Below are positions 8,052-16,004 of a DNA stretch of 25,232 nt, in pieces. A model generated the notes under the pieces. That model saw only the letters and a program-made list of their open reading frames with translations, ran no database searches and had not been told where the DNA came from. Source of the stretch: DASVLX01 sp035552275 (GTDB lineage: Bacteria; Actinomycetota; Actinomycetes; Mycobacteriales; Pseudonocardiaceae). Where the stretch lies: NCBI GenBank assembly GCA_035552275.1, contig DASZLR010000216.1, positions 1 to 25,232 of the forward strand, read 5' to 3'. Made by a program: the position numbers and the translations under genes. Each line of letters starts with the position of its first letter. Within the stretch, counting starts at the first letter, position 1.

Positions 8052-8438
8052 ATGACGTACCTGGTGGAGCTTCCGGTCGGCGAGGCGGACGGGCAGACGG
8101 TCACTGTCGAGATTGCGCAGGTCGGGGACGGCCTGGCCAATGTCGCCCGGCCGGGCGAGGTTGTAGCGCACGCCCGGCGGTCGCTCGGGGAGATGTTGGC
8201 CGGGGTCCGGCCAGTCGCCGAGCATTTCGTCCAGGGGTTCCGCGGCATGGCTCACGCACCGGACGAGATCGGCGTCGAGTTCGGCCTCTCCCTTTCCGTC
8301 AAGGCCGACGTGATCATCTCTAGTACGGCCGCCCAAGCCAACTTCAAGGTCACGCTCAAATGGCGCAGGCAGCCGACAGACGAGCCCGCCACACCGACCG
8401 AGCCCGCCCAGTCGGCCGTTGAGGAGTCGACTGAATGA
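8052..8438 (+). CDS. TRYPCO1-like (trypsin-co-occurring) small protein
   Basis: 128 residues. It opens MTYLVELPVGE, has a predicted central amphipathic helix (SLGEMLAGVRPVAEHF), and ends its globular part with the conserved strand pair IGVEFGLSLSVKADVI and ANFKVTLKWRR, followed by a Pro/Ala/Glu-rich tail from about residue 112. This is the layout of the trypsin-co-occurring domain 1 family (also annotated CU044_2847 family), which is encoded beside trypsin-like proteases in predicted NTP-dependent conflict systems. ATG 8052 follows GAAGGA (8036-8041) at 10 bases. Its stop overlaps the start of the trypsin-nSTAND gene as ATGA, so the two are translationally coupled and probably act together as adaptor, substrate or regulator and protease. 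The biochemical role of the domain is unknown to me. Confidence 0.85.
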   Translation: MTYLVELPVGEADGQTVTVEIAQVGDGLANVARPGEVVAHARRSLGEMLAGVRPVAEHFVQGFRGMAHAPDEIGVEFGLSLSVKADVIISSTAAQANFKVTLKWRRQPTDEPATPTEPAQSAVEESTE

Positions 8439-11400
8439 CGACCCCGGCGTCTCCTGTCCCCGAGAGCACCGATCCCGGCGCGCTGGACCCGGCCGTGTTG
8501 CGGATCTTTGTCGCGCCAAACATCGCTGAACCTCAACAACCACCGTCTCCCGTGGGCGTGGGCTTCCTTGTCACCGACCACATCGCGCTCACCTGCGCCC
8601 ACGTGGTGGCCAACGCATTGGGCATCGGGAAAGATGCAGAACCCCCGGTGGGTGCCGTGGTTACGGTCGATCTGCCGCTGCTGGGCGCGGGGCTGACCAC
8701 AACGGCGGCCGTCGAGGCGTGGATCCCCGAGCAGTCCTCCGGTGCTGGAGACGTGGCCGTGCTGCGCTTGAGCGCGCCGCCGCCGGGCGCCCGACCGGTT
8801 CGGCTGGTCGACAACACCCAGGTGTGGGACCACGCGGCGCTGGTCTACGGCGTGCCTGATGGGCGTCCTAGCGGCGTGTGGCACAGCGGTGTGCTGCGGC
8901 ATCGGCAAGCCGACGGCTGGGTGCAGGTCGACTTGGCCGGGGACGGCTACCGGGTCTCCCCAGGGTTCAGCGGCAGCCCAGTGTGGGACGGCAAGCTGAC
9001 CGGGGTGGTCGGCATGATGGCCGTAGCCGAACTCGGGGATCCGCCGGTCAGTTACTTGATCCCGACATCCGGTCTGGTGGCCGCCTGGCCAGACCTGCGT
9101 GAATTGGTGGCGCCGCCCTCGCCGTTTCGGGGACTGCGGCCCTTCGAAGAGACCGATGCGGCGATCTTCCACGGCCGGCAGACCGAGAACAACGACGTGG
9201 CGCAGATCGTGGCCAGCCAGCGATGGACCACCCTCGTCGGGCCCTCCGGCAGCGGCAAGTCCTCGTTGGCCATGGCCGGAGTCATCCCGCTCCGACGCGC
9301 GGCTGGCGACTGCCCTGTCACGATGCGGCCGAGCGACAACGCCAGCCCGCTGCACGCCCTGGCTGCCGAGTTGCTGCCGCTGCTGGAGCCCGACCTGTCC
9401 GAGACCCAGCGACTCGCAGCGGCACCCACCCTGGCGGGCGTCCTCGCCGGCGAGCGGGGTTTGGCCGGGATCGTGCCCCGCATCATGAAGCTGCACCGCG
9501 CTGACCGGCTGCTAGTCGTGGTCGACCAGTTCGAGGAACTGCTCGACCTCCCCCCGGCCGCGGTCGACGAGCTGACGCGCGTCCTGTTCGACTCCACCAC
9601 TCCCGCTGCGGTCAAGGTCTTGTGCACCCTGCGGGCCGACTTCCTCGGACCGATGCTGGCGCATCCCCGACTCGGACCGGTCGTCAGCAACCGGGTCCAC
9701 ACCCTCGAACCGATGCGCCCCGAACAACTGCTCGAGATCATCACGAAGCCTGTGGACGAGATTCCGGGCGTGCGGTATGAGCCGAACCTGGCCGAGCGCA
9801 TCCTGGCCGACACCGGCACCGAGCCAGGTGCCCTGCCGTTACTCGGCTTCACCCTCGACCTGCTGTGGGAAGCGCAGGACAAGGGTGTACTCACCTACCA
9901 CGCCTACAAAGAGATCGGCGGCGTCGTCGGTGGGCTGAGCGGCTATGCCGAACGCGCCTGGACGGTGAACATCCCCGCACTGGACGAGCCGGCCGCCGAG
10001 CACCTGCTCGCTCAGCTGGTGCGAGTCCCGATCGGGGCGCCGGCGGCTACCGTCCCGATCGGGGCGCCGGCGGCTACCCGCCGTATCGCGCCGCGCGTGG
10101 AGCTGGGCGAGCAGGAGTGGCGCGTCGCCCAGCGGCTGGCCGCTACCCGGCTGCTGGTCCTCAAAGGCGACAGGGACCAGCAGACCGTAGAACTGGCCCA
10201 CGAGGCACTGATCACCGGCTGGGACAGGCTCGTCCGGCAGATCGCGGCCGACCGCTCCTTCCTGGACTGGCGCGAATCCCTGCGGCACGACCTGGACCGC
10301 TGGCAGCGCGGCGGGTGTGCCCGCGACCTGCTGCCGACCCGCACCGCGCTGACGGTCGCGCGGCAGCGGCAATGGCTACCCCAGCGCGCCGCCGATCTCA
10401 GCAAGGACGAACGCGAATACCTCGACCGAGGTCGCGTCCACCGGCGCAGGCAGACCGGCATACGCCGAGCCCTGTTCTCAGGACTCACGATCATCGTCGT
10501 GACGGCGCTGGTGCTCGGTTCGCTGTTCGTGTACGCGCGGCAGCAAAGCAGCCAGGAGACGGCGCTGGCCAACTCACGGGCGCTGGCCCAAGCGTCGCAG
10601 GACAGTGCGGACTACGACCCGGCTCTGTCGGTGATGACGGCGCTGGCGGCGTATCACACGTCGCCCACACAGGAGGCACGCAATCAACTGTTGCGTCAGT
10701 ACCTGGAGTATTCGGGTTCCTCCCGTGTGCTGTCCGGGCTGTCGGGGGCGATCGGGGTATTCCACACCAGTCGGGACGGCGACGTGGTGCTGGCCGCCAC
10801 TGACATGGGCCGCGCGATGTTGTTCGTGCACGCTGCTACCGGCACGGTGCGCAGCGAACCGATCTCCGCCGGGTACGTGCAGTACACGATGGTCTCGCCG
10901 GACGGAACACGGGCCGGGTTTGTCAATGAAGACGGAACCGCTGGCTGGTTCGACGTGAACCCGGACGCCGCCCAGCCGGCCGGGCAGATCCACCGACTGC
11001 CCGTGGCGACAGGGCTGATGACGTATGGCGACTCGGAAAGCGCGGCGGCGATGTCGGCGGACGGCAAGCTGATCGCCGTGCCCACCAGCGACCGCCTGGT
11101 GTGGTGGAACCTGGACACCGGGACCATCGCCGGATCGGTGCCGGCGCCCCCGAACGCGAGTAACGGGCTGTGGATCAGCCCGGACGACCGGACCTTGCTG
11201 GTGAAGACATTTGACGAGGACGACCCGAACAACCTGACGACCGGCCTGGTCGCCGTCGATATGGCCACCGGTCAGACGCGGACCGTGGTGACGCCGCAGG
11301 CGAATCAGTATCTTGTGGTCTCCGGTGATCGGACAGCGGTGGCGGTCTGCCAAAGTCAGGAAGACGGGTCGGGCGTCCTGCGGCTTGAGCGGGTCTACGA

Positions 11401-12751
11401 CGCCGCCGCGGAGGGTCGTCCGTACAGCTCCCCATCGCTGTCGTGCCAGGATCTGGCCACTGATGCGACCGGGCGGCGGATTGTCGTGCAAGACACCAGC
11501 CTGATGCTGGTGGACTTGGGCCAGGGCAGCAAGGTCTCCTCCATTGGCGGGGTACCCGGTGCCACGACCTCCTATGCACCGGACCTGATATCGGCCGGGG
11601 GAAAGCTGCTACTCGCCAGTTACAACGACGCCCAGATCGCCTACACCGAGCTGCCCACCAGCCCGGAGATCATCGACGTCAGCGACCAGGCGCTCACCAA
11701 CGACGGCAGTAAAGTGATCAGCCTTCTGAAGGACGGCTCGCTACAGCTGCGGCCAGCAGGAGCGGACAGCGACCATCTGCTGGCCCAGTCGCCCGGCCCG
11801 CAGCCCCCGTGGAACCCCGACGACAACCACCTGCGACTCAGCAGTGATCGCAGTCTGGTCGCCGACCGGGAGGCCGCGAACGTCGTCACGATCCGCGACA
11901 CCTCCACCCTGCGGCAGACAGCCCAGGTGACCACGATCATGCCGCCCAGCCCCCCACAGACGGGGGCCGATAACTACTTCAATTACTTCTTTGACCAGAC
12001 CGGAAACCTCGTGACCGTATCCGGCGCACAGGTCCAACAGTGGGACGCGCGAACAGGTCGACAACTCGCGCACCTGGATGCAGCTGCCCTCCTACGCGCC
12101 GCAGGCGACGTGGTCTCAGACACACAGGACGTGGAAGTCGGCCCCTACCCCGCCCCGAACCAGATATTCGTGGCGCTCGACGGCGATCCCGACGGCGATC
12201 CCGTCGTCCGGATCGTCGATGTGGCCACAGGCCATACAACAACGACGCTGAAAACCGCCACCGACCGCATCAGCATCCAATTCGACGCAAGTGGCCGCTA
12301 CTTCGCACTGCTGCGCCAGGCCGGTGTCGTCGAACTGTGGCAGCGCGACCCGCTACGCAGGGAACTGGGGCCCCTGCACAGCCTGTACGGCATAACCAAC
12401 CAGCCATTCGTCGCCGGGTTCCTCGACGGAAACGGCCGTTATCTGATCGCGGCCAACGATGCCATCCGCATCTACCAGATCGGGCAGCAGGCCCCCGTGG
12501 ACTCCTACGAATTCGGGCACCCCGACGGCAGCAACCAGCAGAGCCCCTACTCGTTCATCGACGCCTCCAAGGACGGCAGGACCGTGCTCTACGCGGACGA
12601 GAGCGGCCAAGGCGGCCCGCTGGCCCTCGACCCCGCCGCGTGGGAGCGCGACCTGTGTCGCATCATCGGCAACCGCGACTTCACCCCCGACGAACGAGCC
12701 AGCCTGCCAGCCCCCATCCCGACACAACAGGTATGTCCGGCGACGGGGTGA
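8435..12751 (+). CDS. Trypsin-nSTAND NTPase-TM-WD40 fusion (predicted biological conflict protein)
   Basis: 1438 residues. A trypsin-like protease domain fills about 1-220, with the triad visible as His56 (LTCAHVV), Asp106 (GDVAVL) and Ser179 (GFSGSPVW). The nSTAND1-type entry motif PFRGLRPFEETDAAIFHGR (230-248) leads to Walker A GPSGSGKSS (269-277), Walker B VVVDQFEEL (361-369) and the CTLRADFLGPM segment (397-407). A winged-helix-like region near 555-600 follows (ELAHEALITGWDRL). One membrane helix is at about 680-701, and residues 760-1435 are degenerate WD40-like propeller repeats ending in the family tail WERDLCRIIGNR. A model is that the propeller senses a trigger, the NTPase oligomerises and the protease is activated at the membrane; this is inference from STAND proteins. 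There is no signal peptide, so the protease is on the side of the ATPase, in the cytoplasm. An exact 9-residue duplication (531-548) interrupts the NTPase C-terminal part. Confidence 0.9.
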   Translation: MTTPASPVPESTDPGALDPAVLRIFVAPNIAEPQQPPSPVGVGFLVTDHIALTCAHVVANALGIGKDAEPPVGAVVTVDLPLLGAGLTTTAAVEAWIPEQSSGAGDVAVLRLSAPPPGARPVRLVDNTQVWDHAALVYGVPDGRPSGVWHSGVLRHRQADGWVQVDLAGDGYRVSPGFSGSPVWDGKLTGVVGMMAVAELGDPPVSYLIPTSGLVAAWPDLRELVAPPSPFRGLRPFEETDAAIFHGRQTENNDVAQIVASQRWTTLVGPSGSGKSSLAMAGVIPLRRAAGDCPVTMRPSDNASPLHALAAELLPLLEPDLSETQRLAAAPTLAGVLAGERGLAGIVPRIMKLHRADRLLVVVDQFEELLDLPPAAVDELTRVLFDSTTPAAVKVLCTLRADFLGPMLAHPRLGPVVSNRVHTLEPMRPEQLLEIITKPVDEIPGVRYEPNLAERILADTGTEPGALPLLGFTLDLLWEAQDKGVLTYHAYKEIGGVVGGLSGYAERAWTVNIPALDEPAAEHLLAQLVRVPIGAPAATVPIGAPAATRRIAPRVELGEQEWRVAQRLAATRLLVLKGDRDQQTVELAHEALITGWDRLVRQIAADRSFLDWRESLRHDLDRWQRGGCARDLLPTRTALTVARQRQWLPQRAADLSKDEREYLDRGRVHRRRQTGIRRALFSGLTIIVVTALVLGSLFVYARQQSSQETALANSRALAQASQDSADYDPALSVMTALAAYHTSPTQEARNQLLRQYLEYSGSSRVLSGLSGAIGVFHTSRDGDVVLAATDMGRAMLFVHAATGTVRSEPISAGYVQYTMVSPDGTRAGFVNEDGTAGWFDVNPDAAQPAGQIHRLPVATGLMTYGDSESAAAMSADGKLIAVPTSDRLVWWNLDTGTIAGSVPAPPNASNGLWISPDDRTLLVKTFDEDDPNNLTTGLVAVDMATGQTRTVVTPQANQYLVVSGDRTAVAVCQSQEDGSGVLRLERVYDAAAEGRPYSSPSLSCQDLATDATGRRIVVQDTSLMLVDLGQGSKVSSIGGVPGATTSYAPDLISAGGKLLLASYNDAQIAYTELPTSPEIIDVSDQALTNDGSKVISLLKDGSLQLRPAGADSDHLLAQSPGPQPPWNPDDNHLRLSSDRSLVADREAANVVTIRDTSTLRQTAQVTTIMPPSPPQTGADNYFNYFFDQTGNLVTVSGAQVQQWDARTGRQLAHLDAAALLRAAGDVVSDTQDVEVGPYPAPNQIFVALDGDPDGDPVVRIVDVATGHTTTTLKTATDRISIQFDASGRYFALLRQAGVVELWQRDPLRRELGPLHSLYGITNQPFVAGFLDGNGRYLIAANDAIRIYQIGQQAPVDSYEFGHPDGSNQQSPYSFIDASKDGRTVLYADESGQGGPLALDPAAWERDLCRIIGNRDFTPDERASLPAPIPTQQVCPATG
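10025..10078 (+). repeat. Perfect 27-bp tandem duplication inside the nSTAND region
   Basis: Bases 10025-10051 are repeated exactly at 10052-10078, encoding VPIGAPAAT twice (residues 531-548). The frame is kept. The insertion falls between the NTPase core and the winged-helix-like region. Perfect identity suggests a recent slippage event. Confidence 0.95.
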
Positions 12752-12753
12752 CT

Positions 12754-12790
12754 TTGGGTGTGTGGCCACCAGTCGTGGCCACACACCCAA
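12754..12790 (+). terminator. Perfect 16-bp hairpin between the nSTAND and kelch-like genes
   Basis: TTGGGTGTGTGGCCAC (12754-12769) and GTGGCCACACACCCAA (12775-12790) are exact reverse complements around a 5-base loop. It starts 2 bases after the stop codon at 12749-12751 and ends 24 bases before the next start. There is no U-tract. It is probably a terminator or attenuator that sets kelch-gene expression apart from the conflict operon; a protein-binding palindrome is the alternative. Confidence 0.8.
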
Positions 12791-12814
12791 GGCCGCTCAC
12801 CGCATGAGGTTGCG

Positions 12815-13843
12815 ATGACAACACCCGACTGGACGGTGCCGCTGCACGATGCTGGTTTGGCGGCCGACCCGGCCACCGGCACTGTGCTTGCGTTCGGCGG
12901 CACGGAGTCGACAACCGACGGCGGGAGTGCGCCCTCGACGGCCACCCGAGCCTGGGATGGCGACTTGTGGCGGCCCGTGAAGTCGCCGGTTGTCCCACCC
13001 GGCCGGCAGCACCCGCTTCTGGTCAGCGACGCTGCGGCCGGGCGGGTGTTGATGTTGAGCGGAGTCAGCCACCATACCCAGCCGGTTCCTCCTGCGCGGT
13101 CGGCGACGCGACCGACCAGCGCCCCGTCCCGGCTTCGCCGCAGTGACTGGCTCGCCGACGCCTGGACGTGGTCAGCCGGCACCTGGTCGCCGTTGCTCGA
13201 CGTGCGGTCCCAGGTCTCGGGCCAGATCAGCTACCACCACGACCTCGGCGCGCCAGTACTTGTCGGCAGCGTTCGGAACATCGTGACCGGGCCGGCGGCC
13301 GTGCGGGTCATCGCCGGCACCTGGCGCTGGGACGGCACACAATGGATTGCGATCAGCTCAGCGGTGCCCCGCTACGCCCTTACCGCCCTCGGTTACGACC
13401 CTCATGGCGGTCGGCTGGTCGGGCTGGTTGCCCGCAACCCGATTAACGTGAACCTGCCTTTTTCCGGTACCCGGCGGCCGTTGCCCGCAGCCCGTCCCGG
13501 TACCGCCGAGGCATGGATCTTCGATGGCCATGCGTGGCACCGCGACAGCGCGCTCGACCCGCTCGACCAGGCCAGCGGAGTGCTCGCGAACGACCCGGCC
13601 GGCGGTCACCTCGTCCTCATCACCGCGCTCGGACACACTTGGGCTCTACAGGACGGCGAGTGGCAGGCGGTCATCGGCTCGACCAGCCTCCCGGCGACGG
13701 TCGCCGACCCCAACGCCCGACTGCACGCCGCTGCCATTCCGGTCGGCATCGTCCTGGTGACCACGAGCACAGAGGCAGCCGACCAGACCTGGACATTCAA
13801 CGGCCACGAATGGCGGTACCACGCGCGACGGCCTTCACCATGA
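12815..13843 (+). CDS. Kelch-like six-repeat beta-propeller protein
   Basis: 342 residues with no signal peptide and no membrane segment. Six repeats of a W-x-W-x-G-x-x-W kind are visible: TRAWDGDLWRPV (44-55), DAWTWSAGTWSPL (115-127), TWRWDGTQWIAI (169-180), EAWIFDGHAWHRD (232-244), TWALQDGEWQAV (275-286) and TWTFNGHEWRYH (325-336). Each is preceded by a hydrophobic strand such as VLAFGG, VLMLSG, LVGLV or LVLIT, as in kelch motifs. A cytoplasmic six-bladed propeller, probably a binding platform, is the likely fold. ATG 12815 is preceded by GAGG (12806-12809). It is on the same strand just after the conflict protein, separated by a strong hairpin, so it may be a further component or a separate cargo gene. 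No enzymatic function is evident. Confidence 0.8.
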   Translation: MTTPDWTVPLHDAGLAADPATGTVLAFGGTESTTDGGSAPSTATRAWDGDLWRPVKSPVVPPGRQHPLLVSDAAAGRVLMLSGVSHHTQPVPPARSATRPTSAPSRLRRSDWLADAWTWSAGTWSPLLDVRSQVSGQISYHHDLGAPVLVGSVRNIVTGPAAVRVIAGTWRWDGTQWIAISSAVPRYALTALGYDPHGGRLVGLVARNPINVNLPFSGTRRPLPAARPGTAEAWIFDGHAWHRDSALDPLDQASGVLANDPAGGHLVLITALGHTWALQDGEWQAVIGSTSLPATVADPNARLHAAAIPVGIVLVTTSTEAADQTWTFNGHEWRYHARRPSP

Positions 13844-14130
13844 CACGACTGACCTTGTCGTCTTGGTTCCGCGTCGGACAGTCTCGCGCTTGGACACCGC
13901 CGGGCCAGATCGACTTCGCCTGACGAAATCGCGGCCCGAAGTTGACGCCGACGGTGGGCCAGCTGACGGATTCGGTGCGCCGGTGGGGTTAGATCAACCC
14001 GGCTGATCCGCTGCGGCGCCATGTATACGGAGGTCAAATCCCTGCACGACGGTGTGCGGGCCCTGGAGGAGATCGCCAGAGTGCTCCAGCGTGGTTGACA
14101 CAGACATCGGACCCTACTGCGAGTCGGGCG
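13844..14130. other. Convergent intergenic stretch, possible gene relics
   Basis: It lies between the kelch gene (plus) and the glycosyltransferase gene (minus). An ORF of 27 codons overlaps the kelch stop as ATGA (13840-13923), and an ORF of 25 codons (14021-14098) encodes MYTEVKSLHDGVRALEEIAR and five further residues, ending in a stop. A short frame reading KLTPTVGQLTDSVRRWG ends at a stop near 13990. These look like the ends of broken genes but match nothing I know. A 5-bp stem GGGTT/AACCC is at 13986-14000. Confidence 0.3.
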
Positions 14131-15381
14131 TCACGCTGTCGCGCTGAGACTGTCGAGGGCGGCCGCGACCTGGGCGGCGCCGTCCTCGGTCGCGATCTTC
14201 GCGGCCAGCTCGCGTGCCCGTGTCCGGTAGGCGGGGTTGGTGATGGCCTCGTGCACGGCATCGGTGAGGCGGTCGGTGGTCAGCCGCTTGATCCGCACCG
14301 GGCCGGGGCTGACGCCCAGTGTGGTCAGCCGGTGGGACCAGAACGGCCCGTCGCCGGTCACCGGGATGGGCACAGCCGGCACACCGGCGCGCAGCCCGGC
14401 TGCGGTCGTACCAGCGCCGGCGGCGTGCACTACCGCGCGGGTGCGCGGGAACAGCCATTCGTGCGGCACGTCGCCGATGGTGAGCATGTCGTCGTCGCGT
14501 GTGGACAGTTTGGCCCAGCCAGCCTGAATGATCCCGCGCTGCCCGGCCTTGCGCAGCGCCGCGGTGATGGTGTTGGTGAGCCGTTCGCCATCGGCCGGGT
14601 TGGTGCTGCCGAGGCCAATGAAAACTGGTGCCGGGCCGGCATCCAGGAATCGGGACAGCTCCTGCGGTGGTGTCCAGTCCGTCGGCATCGGCGGCCACCA
14701 GTATCCGACCACATCCAGGCCGGGACGCCAGTCTTTTGGGCGCGGCACGACGTGGTGGCTGAAGCCGTGCTTGACCGGCCAGTCCGCGTCGAACTGGGCG
14801 CGCTGGGTGGCCGTGAACGTGGTGGGCGGTAGGCCGTGTTCGACCCTGATGTTGTTGATGCCGGTGAAGTACATTCGTTCGGCCATGCGCATGAGCCGAC
14901 CGGTGGCTCGGTTGCCAAACCGGCCCAGCGAGCGGCCGAACACGATCGGCGGCAGCTCCGCAGTGGGCTCGTGCGGTTGTAGGGCCATGCCGATGCTGGG
15001 AATGCCCAGTGCCTGGGCGACGTGGTAGGCGGCCGAGCCGAACGGGTTGAACATCACCACGTCCGCGCCGCTGCCCGCAGTGAGGCCGGCGACGTTGCCA
15101 TTGAGCAGGTGGAAGTACCGTTTGGCCGCCTTGACCAGCCGCGCGCCGCTGCGCGAGGCCATGCCGTCGCGAGCCGCGGCGGAATGTAGTTCCGACTTGG
15201 CTGCCTGGTGGATATCACCAATCAGCGGACGAAACTCCATCCCCACGTCCTCGATGAACGCGGCGAAGGCCTTGTCCGCAGCCATGATCACGTCATGGCC
15301 GGCCTGGACCAGCCGCGCGCCGAGTCCGGCCGGTGGCGCCACGTCCCCTCGGGAACCTGCGGCGATGATGAGCACCTTCAT
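14131..15381 (-). CDS. GT1-family glycosyltransferase (UGT/MGT type)
   Basis: 416 residues with a GT-B fold pattern. The N terminus MKVLIIAAGSRGDVAPPAGLG is typical of bacterial UGT-like enzymes that glycosylate macrolides, rifamycins, sterols or other lipophilic acceptors. The C-terminal donor-binding region at about 319-352 contains HAAGAGTTAAGLRAGVPAVP and GDGPFWSHRL. The usual Asp-Gln pair of this motif (GDQPFW) is here Asp-Gly, which may change the sugar donor. The ATG at 15381 has a strong ribosome binding site, GAGGAGG, and overlaps the stop of the TetR gene as ATGA. This coupling suggests that the TetR ligand is the acceptor or a related compound, as in resistance or detoxification pairs. 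The acceptor is unknown. Confidence 0.88.
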   Translation of the reverse strand: MKVLIIAAGSRGDVAPPAGLGARLVQAGHDVIMAADKAFAAFIEDVGMEFRPLIGDIHQAAKSELHSAAARDGMASRSGARLVKAAKRYFHLLNGNVAGLTAGSGADVVMFNPFGSAAYHVAQALGIPSIGMALQPHEPTAELPPIVFGRSLGRFGNRATGRLMRMAERMYFTGINNIRVEHGLPPTTFTATQRAQFDADWPVKHGFSHHVVPRPKDWRPGLDVVGYWWPPMPTDWTPPQELSRFLDAGPAPVFIGLGSTNPADGERLTNTITAALRKAGQRGIIQAGWAKLSTRDDDMLTIGDVPHEWLFPRTRAVVHAAGAGTTAAGLRAGVPAVPIPVTGDGPFWSHRLTTLGVSPGPVRIKRLTTDRLTDAVHEAITNPAYRTRARELAAKIATEDGAAQVAAALDSLSATA

Positions 15382-15992
15382 GACTGCCTCCTCGTTGCCC
15401 GGTCGAACAGGGTCACCAGTTCGGCGGCGAACGCGCGCAGGTCCGCGTCGGGATCCAGGGCTATCTCCAGTCCGGCTGCGTCGATGGCCTGGCGGAACAT
15501 CACCGCCATCACGCGCGGGTCGAACTCGCCGAACTCGCCGACGCGCTGCCCCTCGGCGAAGAAGTCCCTGATGTCGTCGGCACCCTTCTCGCGCTCGGCC
15601 ACCAATCGCAGTCGGCCCGGCAACGACCGGGTCATGTTCCAGGTCTCCAACGCTGCCAGGGCGTAAGTGCGGTGTTCGGCAACGAAGCCCAGCAGCGACT
15701 CGATCATCACGCGCAGCTTGTCGCGCGCGGTGCTGGCGGCGGCGATACGTGCGGGCACCCCCTCGATGCTCGCCATGGACACGGCCGTCAGCACCTGCTC
15801 GACCAACTCGTCCTTGTTGGCGAAGTGGTAGAGCACCACGCTTTTGGCCACCCCGGCACGCTGCGCGACACGGGCGAGTGACGCCTGGGCGAACCCCTCC
15901 TCGGCGATCACCTCGATCGCGCACTCCACCAGCTGTCGCCGCCGGGCCTCGTCGGCAAATGTTCGACCGATAGGTCTGTTATTAGACCGCAC
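15378..15992 (-). CDS. TetR-family transcriptional regulator
   Basis: 204 residues. The N-terminal helix-turn-helix is clear: RRRQLVECAIEVIAEEGFAQ, then SLARVAQRAGVAKSVVLYHF and ANKDELVEQVL. The C-terminal ligand domain is all-helical and not specific. GTG 15992 is chosen because the helix-turn-helix homology starts right after it, a -10-like TATTCT lies 6 bases upstream, and two operator-like palindromes lie over the start. An open frame continues upstream to 16889 but reads into the opposite-strand gene and has no family similarity. It precedes and overlaps the glycosyltransferase gene, so it should autoregulate and control that enzyme in one operon. Confidence 0.88.
   Translation of the reverse strand: MRSNNRPIGRTFADEARRRQLVECAIEVIAEEGFAQASLARVAQRAGVAKSVVLYHFANKDELVEQVLTAVSMASIEGVPARIAAASTARDKLRVMIESLLGFVAEHRTYALAALETWNMTRSLPGRLRLVAEREKGADDIRDFFAEGQRVGEFGEFDPRVMAVMFRQAIDAAGLEIALDPDADLRAFAAELVTLFDRATRRQS
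15964..15977. promoter_or_regulatory. TetR operator-like site A
   Basis: CGACCGATAGGTCT contains GACC-N4-GGTC (centre 15970.5). It lies within the first codons of the TetR gene. The centre is exactly 20 bp, about two helical turns, from site B, and the two sites together form a larger dyad centred at 15980.5. Confidence 0.5.
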
Positions 15993-15997
15993 GGTCG
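15984..15997. promoter_or_regulatory. TetR operator-like site B, over the start codon
   Basis: AGACCGCACGGTCG contains GACC-N4-GGTC (centre 15990.5), resembling the common TetR operator shape AGACCG-NN-CGGTCT. It covers the GTG start (15990-15992) and, if the mRNA is leaderless, the transcription start, so a bound dimer would block initiation. Confidence 0.55.
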
Positions 15998-15998
15998 A

Positions 15999-16004
15999 AG
16001 AATA
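15999..16004 (-). promoter_or_regulatory. Candidate -10 element of the TetR-glycosyltransferase operon
   Basis: On the minus strand this reads TATTCT, a TANNNT -10, followed by 6 bases and the GTG start. No ribosome binding site precedes the start, so a leaderless mRNA is likely. The -35 is not clear. Confidence 0.45.

Noticed and set aside
7612..8055. 147-codon plus-strand ORF beginning MSEVRILSGPP
   Set aside because: The start is the sense translation of the tRNA 3' end; the remainder has no family similarity and irregular composition.
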